From an uncultured Bacteroidales bacterium (GTDB lineage Bacteria > Bacteroidota > Bacteroidia > Bacteroidales > Paludibacteraceae), in the NCBI GenBank assembly GCA_934667275.1, contig CAKULK010000009.1:42630-106629 (forward strand): a DNA stretch of 64,000 nt, in the 5' to 3' direction. Positions 1 through 6,837 of the stretch are shown piece after piece. Position numbers and translations under genes: made by a program. Numbering within the stretch: position 1 is the first letter of the stretch; each line of letters starts with the position of its first letter. Under the pieces are notes generated by a model. That model saw only the letters and a list, made by a program, of their open reading frames with translations. It ran no database searches and was not told the origin of the DNA.

Positions 1-652
1 GCACGACTACAAGGTTACCGTTGCCAACCTGCAGGAGGGCGACGAGGCGGGTATCAAGACCGTAACCTTCAACATCGAGGGTGACATGGCGTACGGCTAC
101 CTCAAGAGCGAGAATGGCGTACACCGCTTGGTACGTGTCAGTCCCTATAACGCACAGGGTAAGCGGATGACGTCGTTTGCGTCCGTATTCGTTGTGCCGC
201 TCATCGACGACTCTATCGAGATAGAGGTCAACCCCGCAGGCATCAGTTGGGATACTTTCCGTTCCAGCGGCGCAGGCGGACAGAACGTCAATAAGGTCGA
301 GTCGGGCGTACGGTTGCATTACAAGTTCGTCAACCCGCTTACCAATCAGCCTGACGAAATCGTAATCGAGAACACGGAAACGCGCGACCAACCGAAGAAC
401 CGCGAGAACGCTCTCCGTCACCTCCGCAGTCAGTTGTACGAGTTGGAGTTGGAGAAGCGGCGACAGGCAGCGGCGAAGGTCGAAGCGGGTAAGAAGAAGA
501 TTGAGTGGGGTTCCCAAATCCGCTCCTATGTCTTCGACGACCGCCGCGTCAAGGACCACCGTACCAACTACCAGACTTCCAATGTCAATGCCGTCATGGA
601 CGGCGACCTCGACGCTTTCATCAAAGCCTACCTCATGGAGTTTCCCGAGTAG
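1..652 (+). CDS. prfB: Peptide chain release factor 2, 3' part (5' end outside the window)
   Basis: This is the C-terminal two thirds of class I release factor RF2, which reads UGA and UAA stop codons and triggers peptidyl-tRNA hydrolysis on the ribosome. The reading frame is open from base 2 and runs to TAG at 650-652. The catalytic GGQ motif is encoded at 275-283 inside SSGAGGQNVNK, the universally conserved peptidyl-transferase loop. The arginine/lysine-rich helix after it (KRRQAAAKVEAGKKK) and the ending DLDAFIKAYL are typical of RF2/RF1. The stop-codon recognition motif (SPF-like in RF2) is not visible, so RF2 rather than RF1 is chosen from the sequence after GGQ (IEWGSQIRSYVFDDRRVKDHRT). 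Bacterial prfB often carries a programmed frameshift near codon 25, which would lie outside the window. Confidence 0.93.
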   Translation, partial: HDYKVTVANLQEGDEAGIKTVTFNIEGDMAYGYLKSENGVHRLVRVSPYNAQGKRMTSFASVFVVPLIDDSIEIEVNPAGISWDTFRSSGAGGQNVNKVESGVRLHYKFVNPLTNQPDEIVIENTETRDQPKNRENALRHLRSQLYELELEKRRQAAAKVEAGKKKIEWGSQIRSYVFDDRRVKDHRTNYQTSNVNAVMDGDLDAFIKAYLMEFPE

Positions 653-678
653 TTGTCTGACTATATATAAATCTGATT

Positions 679-715
679 AGAAAGAGGTTCCCGCATCATA
701 CGGAAACCTCTTTCT
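679..715. terminator. Bidirectional hairpin between convergent genes
   Basis: AGAAAGAGGTT at 679-689 is complementary to AACCTCTTTCT at 705-715, giving a strong stem with an apical loop between the ends of prfB (plus) and the TPR-protease gene (minus). A-rich and T-rich bases in the stem ends could serve as U-tracts in either direction. The position 27 bp past the prfB stop fits an intrinsic terminator. Confidence 0.75.
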
Positions 716-792
716 GCTTATTGCACCGACCACATGCCTCTTTCAATTATATAGAGTTGAAAATATTTAGTTGTCGGGAAAGGGTGCTAACG

Positions 793-2820
793 CTATTTCT
801 TAGTTGTTATTTTGAGTACTTGCCGTTGGTTGTCGATTTCGATTTTGCCGAGGCGTTGGAGGACGGACTGCCCGAGGAGCAAAGGAGCGCGCTGGTTGCC
901 TACCACAGAGGCACGGACGGCTTTCAGTTCCAGACCGCCAAAGTCAATCTTCTGCAAGATGATGTTCGTGCCGATGGAGATGCTGCCGTCGGCAGTGATA
1001 TACGCCGAGTTGCCCACAATGTCTTTCTTGCTCAAGTAGCCGTTCTTGTACATAAAACTTGCCTCCGTCTGCGAGATAGACACATCGCTGGCACCCGTGT
1101 CAAAAACAAAGGTCAGCGGCAGTCCGTTGATGGAGCACTTGACTGTGGTTACTCCGTTGGCCGCCGAGAAAGGCACCTCCACTACGCGCTCTGTCTGCAC
1201 GGCGTCTTGTGTGGTGGAGTCCAAACGCAGGATACGATTCCGTACGCGGGCTTCATAGACAGCCAACAGGCTATCGAAACGCGCACCGTGGATATTGCGG
1301 AAGTCTATATCGCGGCGGGCATAGGCATACTGCGCATGGTTGCGCTCAAGGTCTTGCGCCAGCAGACGGAATGCGTCCTCAGTCTTGCCCTGCAAAGCAT
1401 ACAGACAAGCGGCATCGTAAACCTCCTCGTGCGCAAGGCTGTCTGCCACCACAATGCTGTCCATCTTATGCGTAGCCAATGAGTCCTGCCCCATAAAGTG
1501 CAACGCGAAGCAAACAGCACCGTTATCGCCTTTTATTGCTTTCTCGAAGTCCATTCGTGCTGCCAATGTGTCGCCCGCCTCCCAATAGCAGCGTCCGCGC
1601 ATATAGTTCAGATATGACTGCGGGGCAAGGGCAACCGCCATATCGTAGTCCTCTATCGCTTTCTGGTATTGCCCCGAGAACAGGTAGGCTTGTCCGCGGT
1701 CGTTGTAATAACCGGCATTGGCAGGCTCTTTCTCTATGATTGTATTCAGGTCGCGGAACATCTGCGCAGTGCTATCCATATTGGCATAGATTTCTGCCCG
1801 CGTCTCCAGATAGTCGTAATACGTGCTATCTGCCTCCATAGCCAGATTGATGGAGCGGAGAGCCCTCTCGAAATCGCCCAACTTACTATAAGCCCCCGCC
1901 CTGAAACTTTCCGTATATTGCTGCGGAACGATACCTTCCAGTTTGTCTGCTGCACGCAATATGCCCTCATAATCGTGGTCATCGCTAATTACATATATCT
2001 CGCAATACACCCAGTTGGGGTCGTTGGGTGCCAGCCGTTGTTTTACACGGAACTCCGTCAGCAGGTATTGGCGCAAAGCGGGAGGAAGGGCATCAAGCAA
2101 ATTGAGGGATTCATGATTCATCGGAGTTTTCTCAAGGCTTGCCACTATATGCTTGGCGGCATCCTCATACTTGCCCAAGTGTTTCTCTGCATCGGCACGT
2201 GCTGCCAACGTCTGATAGTCGGATTCCAACTTGTCGGCTTTCTCGAATATGGTGAGCGCATCGGTGTAACGCTTGGCAAACATATAGGTCTGTCCGAGCA
2301 TATAGAGCCACTCCACGGAATAGGGTTCTGTCTCTGCTGCCTTTTGGAAATCCGCTGCCGCCATATCGTAGTTGTGCAGATAGCCGTAATACCGTCCGCG
2401 AAAGTCATAATACTTGGTGTTCTCAGGTGCAAGGCGGATGGCTTCGTTGAAGCAGTGCAGTGCCTGTACGGTGTCCGTCAGATAGTAGCCGTAGGTGGTT
2501 CCCATGCGTGTATAGACATACGCGCGGTCCGCCTTGGCGTTCTTGGGCAGATATTTCAGCGCATCATTGGCTGCATGGAGAGTGTTGCCTATCTCGTCGC
2601 GTTGCAGGTAGGCAAACGACAGCCACATATAGGCGTAGCCGTTCTTCGGGTTTTCGGCTAACTCCTTTTGCAGGACGGAGATGCCCTCTGCGTAGTCCTC
2701 GTTGTTGATTAGTTCTTTTCCGCGCTGGTAGTTGTACGAGGTCGGTTCCTGCGGTTGCTTGGCAAAGGTTGCCGTGTAGCCCATAACGGCTGCCACGAGA
2801 ATAAATAAAAGTCGTTTCAT
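793..2820 (-). CDS. Secreted TPR protein with C-terminal retropepsin-like aspartic protease domain
   Basis: The 675-residue protein starts with a signal peptide (MKRLLFILVAAVMGYTATFA). From about residue 25 to 520 it is built of tetratricopeptide repeats, seen as repeated W/Y-G/A-Y-A patterns such as YLKRGRAYxxxG-like helices. The last 130 residues form a clan AA aspartic protease module: FVFDTGASDVSIS (Asp near residue 574) carries the D-T/S-G-A catalytic motif, followed by a typical flap and ILG-like LLLGQSVLQRLG. Single-chain retropepsin-like domains act as dimers, so the protein may dimerise. Substrate is unknown; the signal peptide places it in the periplasm or on the surface. The gene is 62 bp downstream of the next minus-strand gene, so the two may be co-transcribed. 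Confidence 0.8.
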   Translation of the reverse strand: MKRLLFILVAAVMGYTATFAKQPQEPTSYNYQRGKELINNEDYAEGISVLQKELAENPKNGYAYMWLSFAYLQRDEIGNTLHAANDALKYLPKNAKADRAYVYTRMGTTYGYYLTDTVQALHCFNEAIRLAPENTKYYDFRGRYYGYLHNYDMAAADFQKAAETEPYSVEWLYMLGQTYMFAKRYTDALTIFEKADKLESDYQTLAARADAEKHLGKYEDAAKHIVASLEKTPMNHESLNLLDALPPALRQYLLTEFRVKQRLAPNDPNWVYCEIYVISDDHDYEGILRAADKLEGIVPQQYTESFRAGAYSKLGDFERALRSINLAMEADSTYYDYLETRAEIYANMDSTAQMFRDLNTIIEKEPANAGYYNDRGQAYLFSGQYQKAIEDYDMAVALAPQSYLNYMRGRCYWEAGDTLAARMDFEKAIKGDNGAVCFALHFMGQDSLATHKMDSIVVADSLAHEEVYDAACLYALQGKTEDAFRLLAQDLERNHAQYAYARRDIDFRNIHGARFDSLLAVYEARVRNRILRLDSTTQDAVQTERVVEVPFSAANGVTTVKCSINGLPLTFVFDTGASDVSISQTEASFMYKNGYLSKKDIVGNSAYITADGSISIGTNIILQKIDFGGLELKAVRASVVGNQRAPLLLGQSVLQRLGKIEIDNQRQVLKITTKK

Positions 2821-2882
2821 ATTGGTTGTTATTATTTGTTTATCGGTTTATGAGTTTATTCGTTTATGGGTAGTTGAGATAG

Positions 2883-4655
2883 TTAAGGCAACAGGGGCTT
2901 GTGCGTATTGTTGTCCTCGGAGTTGCCCGGATGTTGCTTCTTGAGTTGGGCGATGTAATCCAGTTCGTGCTGGGCATAGTCGTGCGACGGGGCATGGTCC
3001 AGCAAGGATTTGAATACATTCTCCGCGTCATCCAGTTTGTTGCAGTTGATAAGTGCGTACCCGTAGCGGCGTTGCAGAAAGGCGTAATAGTTGGCAAGTT
3101 GTTCACGGCGCTGCACATTCTCTTCCGTGCCGCTTTCGTCGCTATTGTCAATCTCCTTGACCAATCGCTCTATCTGTTCTTTTTCTAACGTCAACTCACG
3201 GAAGATACGTATGTCTTCGCTATTGGCCAAGCAGTTGAAATACTCCGAGGAATAGTCGATTCTATTTTGTGAATGCGCCAAACTCAGATAGTAGAACGCC
3301 ATCTCATACTGACGCAGGTCGGTGTAGCAATAGCCAAGGTCGTAGCAGAGACTAAAGAATAGACGCCTATGCTCATCCGATGAACTGAAGAAGTTATGCC
3401 GCATGGTATTGAATAGCGGAGTGAGTGCAATGACAGCCTCTGTGAAACGCTTCTCCAACACCAACTGATGACCATACTCATACAAAGCCTTGATATTGCC
3501 GGTTTTCTTCTGTATCTCACTGCGTAGGCGGTAATGTTCCAACGTCTTTTCCGCATCGCGGTCGTACGTCAGCAGTACGGACAGAGACTGAGGGATATAG
3601 GCTCCTTCGGGCATATCGTGCTGCAGGTTGTCGTAGGGTACCATAAGTGCCGTCAGGCGGATATAGATAGTATCCTTGTTGTCCGATACGGGGTGCAATG
3701 TGAATGTATAGTGACGGAAGGTGGTCTCGAGGCTGAGGACAGCAGGAGTGGTCCGCATTTGTGCTTCAGCCCCTTCGCCGTCTATCATGGTGGAAAACAC
3801 ATTGAAATGCGCTATCTTGTCGCGCTGCACGATTTGCTCTGTCTCGGCATCACGGACGACGGTCATGGAGAGCATATCTTCCACTTCCTCTTCCTGCCTG
3901 AAGAAGATGGTCATCAAATGCCGGAGGTCTCCTACTCGCGGCAGATTTTGTGCATTGGCATGGAACGGCTGCTGGTGTGCGATTTCGCCTTCCAGTATCA
4001 TCTGTTGTTCACGCCGGCGGCGGATGATGTCTTCTTCGGACGGCACATGGGGGTTGTTAAGCATATCGCGAGCCTTGCCCGCTATGAGAAAACACGCTTT
4101 TATATAAAACTCCAATAATTGTGGAGTCGGATTAAAAATATCTGCATCAATGTGCACACTTAAACGATTGTCATCTTCGTACGTGTAAACAAGTTTGCCA
4201 TACCGATAGTTATAATTCAGTTCTTCACACATATCTCTAACAGATTGCAAATTTTGAGTTGTATATGGTTTTGTGATAAAACCAGAGAGACTTAGCAACA
4301 AGGTATCGTCATAGCGTTGGTCTATGTAACAGGTGAAAGTCCCTCCTTGATAGAGAAATTTGTAATTCCTATCTCCTTCGTCTTCTTCAACGAGAGTACA
4401 TTCACAACGTTTCTCTTCACAAAACGCTTTAAACACATCCTCTGCGGTCTTATAGTCCGTATCTGTTTGATTTTCTGTATCTTTATTCTCCATACTTATT
4501 GGTGCATCCTTATGCTCAAACCTGTTTCCCATACTATTCATACGGTTTCTTAGAGTGGCGTTCTCGCTTTTGGTTCTTTTAATGATGTGCTGCATGACCA
4601 AGATAGTAATCAGTCCTGCAACAAAAATGATGATTCCGATAATAAATGTGGTCAT
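2883..4655 (-). CDS. Membrane-anchored protein with YbjN-like domain and TPR tail
   Basis: I do not recognise a named family for the whole 590-residue protein. It has one N-terminal transmembrane helix (about residues 4-26), a charged linker, then a domain near residues 70-210 with alternating strands (LLLSLSGFI, KLVYTYEDDNRLSVHIDAD) that resembles the YbjN / type III chaperone-like fold. The C-terminal 200 residues contain TPR-like helices (FFSLCYDLGYCYTDL, AFYYLSLAHSQN, YAFLQRRYGYALINCNKLDDAE). The family of the TPR part is common in Bacteroidales cytoplasmic stress or scaffold proteins. It probably sits on the inner membrane facing the cytoplasm and binds another protein. It lies directly upstream of the TPR-protease gene in the same orientation. 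Confidence 0.6.
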   Translation of the reverse strand: MTTFIIGIIIFVAGLITILVMQHIIKRTKSENATLRNRMNSMGNRFEHKDAPISMENKDTENQTDTDYKTAEDVFKAFCEEKRCECTLVEEDEGDRNYKFLYQGGTFTCYIDQRYDDTLLLSLSGFITKPYTTQNLQSVRDMCEELNYNYRYGKLVYTYEDDNRLSVHIDADIFNPTPQLLEFYIKACFLIAGKARDMLNNPHVPSEEDIIRRRREQQMILEGEIAHQQPFHANAQNLPRVGDLRHLMTIFFRQEEEVEDMLSMTVVRDAETEQIVQRDKIAHFNVFSTMIDGEGAEAQMRTTPAVLSLETTFRHYTFTLHPVSDNKDTIYIRLTALMVPYDNLQHDMPEGAYIPQSLSVLLTYDRDAEKTLEHYRLRSEIQKKTGNIKALYEYGHQLVLEKRFTEAVIALTPLFNTMRHNFFSSSDEHRRLFFSLCYDLGYCYTDLRQYEMAFYYLSLAHSQNRIDYSSEYFNCLANSEDIRIFRELTLEKEQIERLVKEIDNSDESGTEENVQRREQLANYYAFLQRRYGYALINCNKLDDAENVFKSLLDHAPSHDYAQHELDYIAQLKKQHPGNSEDNNTHKPLLP

Positions 4656-4692
4656 AGTGGTTGTATTTATGTATTATTTACTGATTCGACTG

Positions 4693-4700
4693 CAAAGGTA
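4693..4700 (-). promoter_or_regulatory. -7 box for the membrane TPR gene
   Basis: On the minus strand these bases read TACCTTTG, a match to the Bacteroidota -7 consensus TAnnTTTG, about 38 bp before the start codon at 4655. A TTTTG upstream lies at a spacing of only about 14 bp, so the -33 element is weak or unusual. Confidence 0.5.
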
Positions 4701-4776
4701 CTATATGTGTGTGCCAAAACGCGGCGCACATAGAAAATAAACAGCCTAAAAAGGGTCATTCATAATTGACACGCTT

Positions 4777-4866
4777 CTATATATAACGCAAAAAAGGGCA
4801 AAAAACTACACTTTCCAACAAGAAAAATTGCATTTTCTTTGTAAGTGACTGATTGATAGCACTCAT
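4777..4866 (-). CDS. Possible 29-residue hydrophobic peptide
   Basis: A short frame (begins MSAINQSLTKK, ends FLRYI) follows a good minus-strand promoter at 4906-4936 and has a purine-rich GGGAG a few bases before the ATG at 4866. The centre (MQFFLLESVVFCPF) is hydrophobic, as in small membrane peptides or type I toxins. It is too short to judge by coding statistics and I know no family for it. The alternative is that the promoter drives only an untranslated leader of the next gene. Confidence 0.25.
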   Translation of the reverse strand: MSAINQSLTKKMQFFLLESVVFCPFLRYI

Positions 4867-4903
4867 TATTTCTCCCATTTTGATACAGAAGACTGAATCC
4901 GAT

Positions 4904-4980
4904 TGCAAAGATAATACACAAATCAACATTTTGCAACGATAACAATCAATGAAATGCAAGAAAAATCATTGATAGTTGTC
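4904..4980 (-). repeat. Promoter-plus-dyad element, copy 1
   Basis: About 77 bp nearly identical in plan to 56847-56922. On the minus strand it reads: an inverted repeat (arms about 4968-4980 and 4931-4944), GTTG as -33, 20 bp, then TATCTTTG at 4906-4913. The two copies agree at roughly four positions in five, and the hairpin arms change together between copies (perfect 14-bp arms in copy 2, one mismatch here), which suggests the dyad matters. It may be the end or promoter of a small mobile element, or a terminator joined to a promoter. Confidence 0.6.
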
Positions 4981-5010
4981 AAAAAACGAGACGTGCATAC
5001 CTATCGACTT

Positions 5011-5418
5011 CTATGCAAATTGCAGTTCCAATTGGCAAGCCACAGGAACACGTTGCATACTGGCAGAATACAAATCTACTACATCTTCAGCAAAGGTTCG
5101 CGCATAGTCCATAAAACGACGGCGAAACTGCTGCTTGTCTTTCCATGGATAATGCGTCAGCACTTCTATGCCATCTGATAGTTGCATTTCTATCAGAGTG
5201 TTATTTCCCTTTTGTGTCGTAGGCATAAGATGTGCAAAAGTAGCATTTACACTCATTGCATAATCCCATGCACGAGATGACATCCGAAAGCCATCTACAT
5301 TCTTGACACACCATAGGATATACTTAGGTGCTTGTAATAAAATAGTCTGCAAAGCATACCCCCTATACTTTCCGAATTGCAGAGAATCCGTCAATTCATA
5401 TATGTGTGAATGTTTCAT
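5011..5418 (-). CDS. Small protein with ExoX-C-like FGKYRG domain
   Basis: The 135-residue protein contains LQFGKYRGYALQTILLQ, followed by YILWCVKNVDGFRMS near its N-terminus. This pattern (FGKYKG...YLxWxxxN) is that of the exodeoxyribonuclease X-like C-terminal domain, a small module found attached to nucleases and alone. The rest (residues 65-135) is unfamiliar. Start chosen at ATG 5418, because the longer frame from 5490 would overlap the upstream gene by 59 bp; from 5418 it starts 13 bp after the upstream stop. It is therefore the distal gene of the operon driven by the palindromic promoter at 5947-5981. Function unknown; a nucleic-acid-related role is inferred only from the motif. Confidence 0.6.
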   Translation of the reverse strand: MKHSHIYELTDSLQFGKYRGYALQTILLQAPKYILWCVKNVDGFRMSSRAWDYAMSVNATFAHLMPTTQKGNNTLIEMQLSDGIEVLTHYPWKDKQQFRRRFMDYARTFAEDVVDLYSASMQRVPVACQLELQFA

Positions 5419-5431
5419 TTTCAGTGCATTT

Positions 5432-5899
5432 TTAATGAATGATACCCACACGTTTTGCCCAATCCAATGCTGCTTGGCGGCTTTTTTCAAAATAGCATTT
5501 ATCCAACATGTCTGCCACTTGCCTTCTTACATCCGACATATCCACAGCCAGATCATCACGAATCGCAGAATCCGCAATGACATTAGATAAGTGCTCTTGA
5601 ACAAGGGATACTACCAATTGGCGGCTATAGTGCGTATTCTTTGGCACAGGGATATTGCATATCTCCAGACCTGATTCCTTATCTCGCACCTGTATGCCGC
5701 AGAGAAACATACAAGCCGTTCCCTCCACAATGCCTTCGATAATCAGTAGTCCATTTGTATTACGGATTCCAACTTGGTAGTTAAAGCCCGACTTTGCTAA
5801 AAAAGATTGTATAATAGACAGACCTGTACTTGCACTAATGGCTACCGGAGTGGCTGTGGCGTTTGTTTGAAGCATTTGATTTACCATATTATTCTGCAT
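5432..5899 (-). CDS. Unknown 155-residue protein, paralogue A
   Basis: No known family recognised. The start is taken at ATG 5899 (MQNNMVNQ), since the upstream extension in this frame passes through the palindromic promoter at 5947-5981. The body shows a strand-rich first half (GLLIIEGIVEGTACMFLCGIQV) and a helical second half ending DWAKRVGIIH. It has exactly the same length as the protein encoded at 5988-6455 and shares its plan (FVEGLLI / LIIEGIV; GLQIYD / GIQVRD; YSKDLIKRL / YSRQLVVSL). The two genes also share leader bases (AAACCGCA, CACGGAT) before the start, so they probably arose by duplication together with their promoters. Likely cytoplasmic. Confidence 0.65.
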   Translation of the reverse strand: MQNNMVNQMLQTNATATPVAISASTGLSIIQSFLAKSGFNYQVGIRNTNGLLIIEGIVEGTACMFLCGIQVRDKESGLEICNIPVPKNTHYSRQLVVSLVQEHLSNVIADSAIRDDLAVDMSDVRRQVADMLDKCYFEKSRQAALDWAKRVGIIH

Positions 5900-5946
5900 C
5901 AATCCGTGATACCTGCGGTTTATGTGGTTATTCTTGTTTGATGGCA

Positions 5947-5981
5947 CAAAAGTATTGCATAAGTGTGCAACCTTTTTGCAC
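5947..5981 (-). promoter_or_regulatory. Palindromic promoter A (WYL-cluster operator)
   Basis: Minus strand: GTGCAA-AAAGG-TTGCAC (5965-5981), 10 bp, then -7 box TACTTTTG (5947-5954). The place where -33 should be, 20 bp before TA, reads CAAA, not TTTG. Same architecture and spacing as the promoters at 6518, 6736, 8043 and 9651. Drives 5432-5899 and probably 5011-5418. Confidence 0.8.
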
Positions 5982-5987
5982 AAGAGA

Positions 5988-6455
5988 TTAAAAGCCTATT
6001 GCTCTGACACTTTTCTGTAACTCTTGCACTTGGTTCTTCTCAAAGGCATTTGCTATCAAATTGGACAGGGCATTCTTTACCTCTAATTGGTTGAGCAGCC
6101 GATTCTGACTCTTGGCCTCTTTCAAAATTAGTTCTTCCAATAAATTGGATGTTAGGCGTTTTATCAGATCTTTGCTATAGAATGCGCCGCCATACATTGG
6201 GTATTTCTTTTCTGCAAGCAATGTCTTCGTATGGAGATCATAAATTTGAAGACCATTGAGAAATGTTGCCGAATATCCTACACCCACATCCTCCTTTATG
6301 AGTAGTCCTTCTACGAAGCGTACGGCATTGAAATAAGTGTTGCCTATAAGGGAAGTATATCCGTTTCCGACAAGAGCATTCATCGGTTGCGAGTAACTGA
6401 AACTTGCCGGAGTGGCGAGTCCAAAACTGCGGAAAAGTGCGATATCATTTGTCAT
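5988..6455 (-). CDS. Unknown 155-residue protein, paralogue B
   Basis: Family not recognised. The protein has a glycine-rich, possibly flexible start (SFGLATPASFSYSQPMNALVGNGYTS), a strand-rich middle (VRFVEGLLIKEDVGVGYSATFLNGLQIYD is split here into short strands) and a helical C-terminus (RLLNQLEVKNALSNLIANAF). There is no signal peptide or membrane segment. Start at ATG 6455 is the first that keeps the frame after the promoter at 6518-6552. It shares length and layout with the product of 5432-5899, and the two genes lie side by side, each with its own copy of the palindromic promoter. This suggests two subunits of one complex or two variants with separate partners. Confidence 0.65.
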   Translation of the reverse strand: MTNDIALFRSFGLATPASFSYSQPMNALVGNGYTSLIGNTYFNAVRFVEGLLIKEDVGVGYSATFLNGLQIYDLHTKTLLAEKKYPMYGGAFYSKDLIKRLTSNLLEELILKEAKSQNRLLNQLEVKNALSNLIANAFEKNQVQELQKSVRAIGF

Positions 6456-6517
6456 ACATTTGGTGCGTCATATCCGTGCCGCTTGCGGTTTTAGTGGGTT
6501 GTTTCTAATTTCGTCTG

Positions 6518-6552
6518 CAAAAGTACTGCCTAACTGTGCAATGGTTCTGCAC
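6518..6552 (-). promoter_or_regulatory. Palindromic promoter E (WYL-cluster operator, most divergent)
   Basis: Minus strand: GTGCAG-AACCA-TTGCAC (6536-6552), 10 bp, then TACTTTTG (6518-6525). One arm base differs from the consensus, but the spacing is identical to the four other sites. It starts 16 bp below the stop of the acidic-peptide gene and drives 5988-6455. Confidence 0.75.
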
Positions 6553-6567
6553 AATCAGGCAGCAACG

Positions 6568-6705
6568 TTAGTCAATGTTCCAATATGCTTCGGGGTCTCC
6601 CTCAAATGCCGCATCAATGTCGTCATCCGAGAATCCTTCCACATCGTGTGCATACGAACCTGCATATTTGTCGCGGCTGTAGTATTCGTCGTCATCGTAG
6701 TACAT
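6568..6705 (-). CDS. 45-residue highly acidic protein
   Basis: The frame from ATG 6705 encodes a 45-residue protein beginning MYYDDDEYYSRDKY and ending DDDIDAAFEGDPEAYWNID. About one residue in three is Asp or Glu and Tyr is frequent, so the protein is strongly negative. The start is decided by a strong ribosome site, AGGAGGTG, seven bases before the ATG, which is rare in this genome. Its own palindromic promoter (6736-6770) lies 31 bp upstream. Tails of the type FxGDPxAYWNID occur, as I recall, at the ends of other small Bacteroidales proteins. Small acidic tyrosine-rich proteins can mimic DNA or act as antitoxins; that role here is inference. Confidence 0.75.
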   Translation of the reverse strand: MYYDDDEYYSRDKYAGSYAHDVEGFSDDDIDAAFEGDPEAYWNID

Positions 6706-6735
6706 AAGTTTACACCTCCTTTCATTTTGACGATG

Positions 6736-6770
6736 CAAAGGTAGTGCTTTAGAGTGCAACCTTTTTGCAC
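6736..6770 (-). promoter_or_regulatory. Palindromic promoter B (WYL-cluster operator)
   Basis: Minus strand: GTGCAA-AAAGG-TTGCAC (6754-6770), 10 bp, TACCTTTG (6736-6743). The 17-bp palindrome is identical to that of site A. Its upstream edge touches the U-tract of the terminator of the preceding gene (6771-6809). Drives the 45-residue protein. Confidence 0.8.
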
Positions 6771-6809
6771 AAAAAAGAGACTGTCCAACAAATACTGTTA
6801 GGCAGTCTC
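6771..6809 (-). terminator. Intrinsic terminator of the LOTUS-DUF3825 gene
   Basis: On the minus strand GAGACTG pairs with CAGTCTC (6803-6809 with 6777-6783), the stem continues with mostly paired bases, and TTTTTT follows at 6776-6771. It lies 28 bp past the stop codon at 6838 and separates this transcript from the next palindromic promoter. Confidence 0.8.
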
Positions 6810-6837
6810 ACCATTGAAATTATTCTCTATTCTAACT

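Noticed and set aside
1669..2661. 330-codon plus-strand frame opposite the TPR-protease gene
   Set aside because: Antisense of a gene with clear signal peptide, TPRs and protease motif.
5899..5983. Longer start for paralogue A
   Set aside because: The extension is translated operator and promoter; the transcript would begin near 5940.
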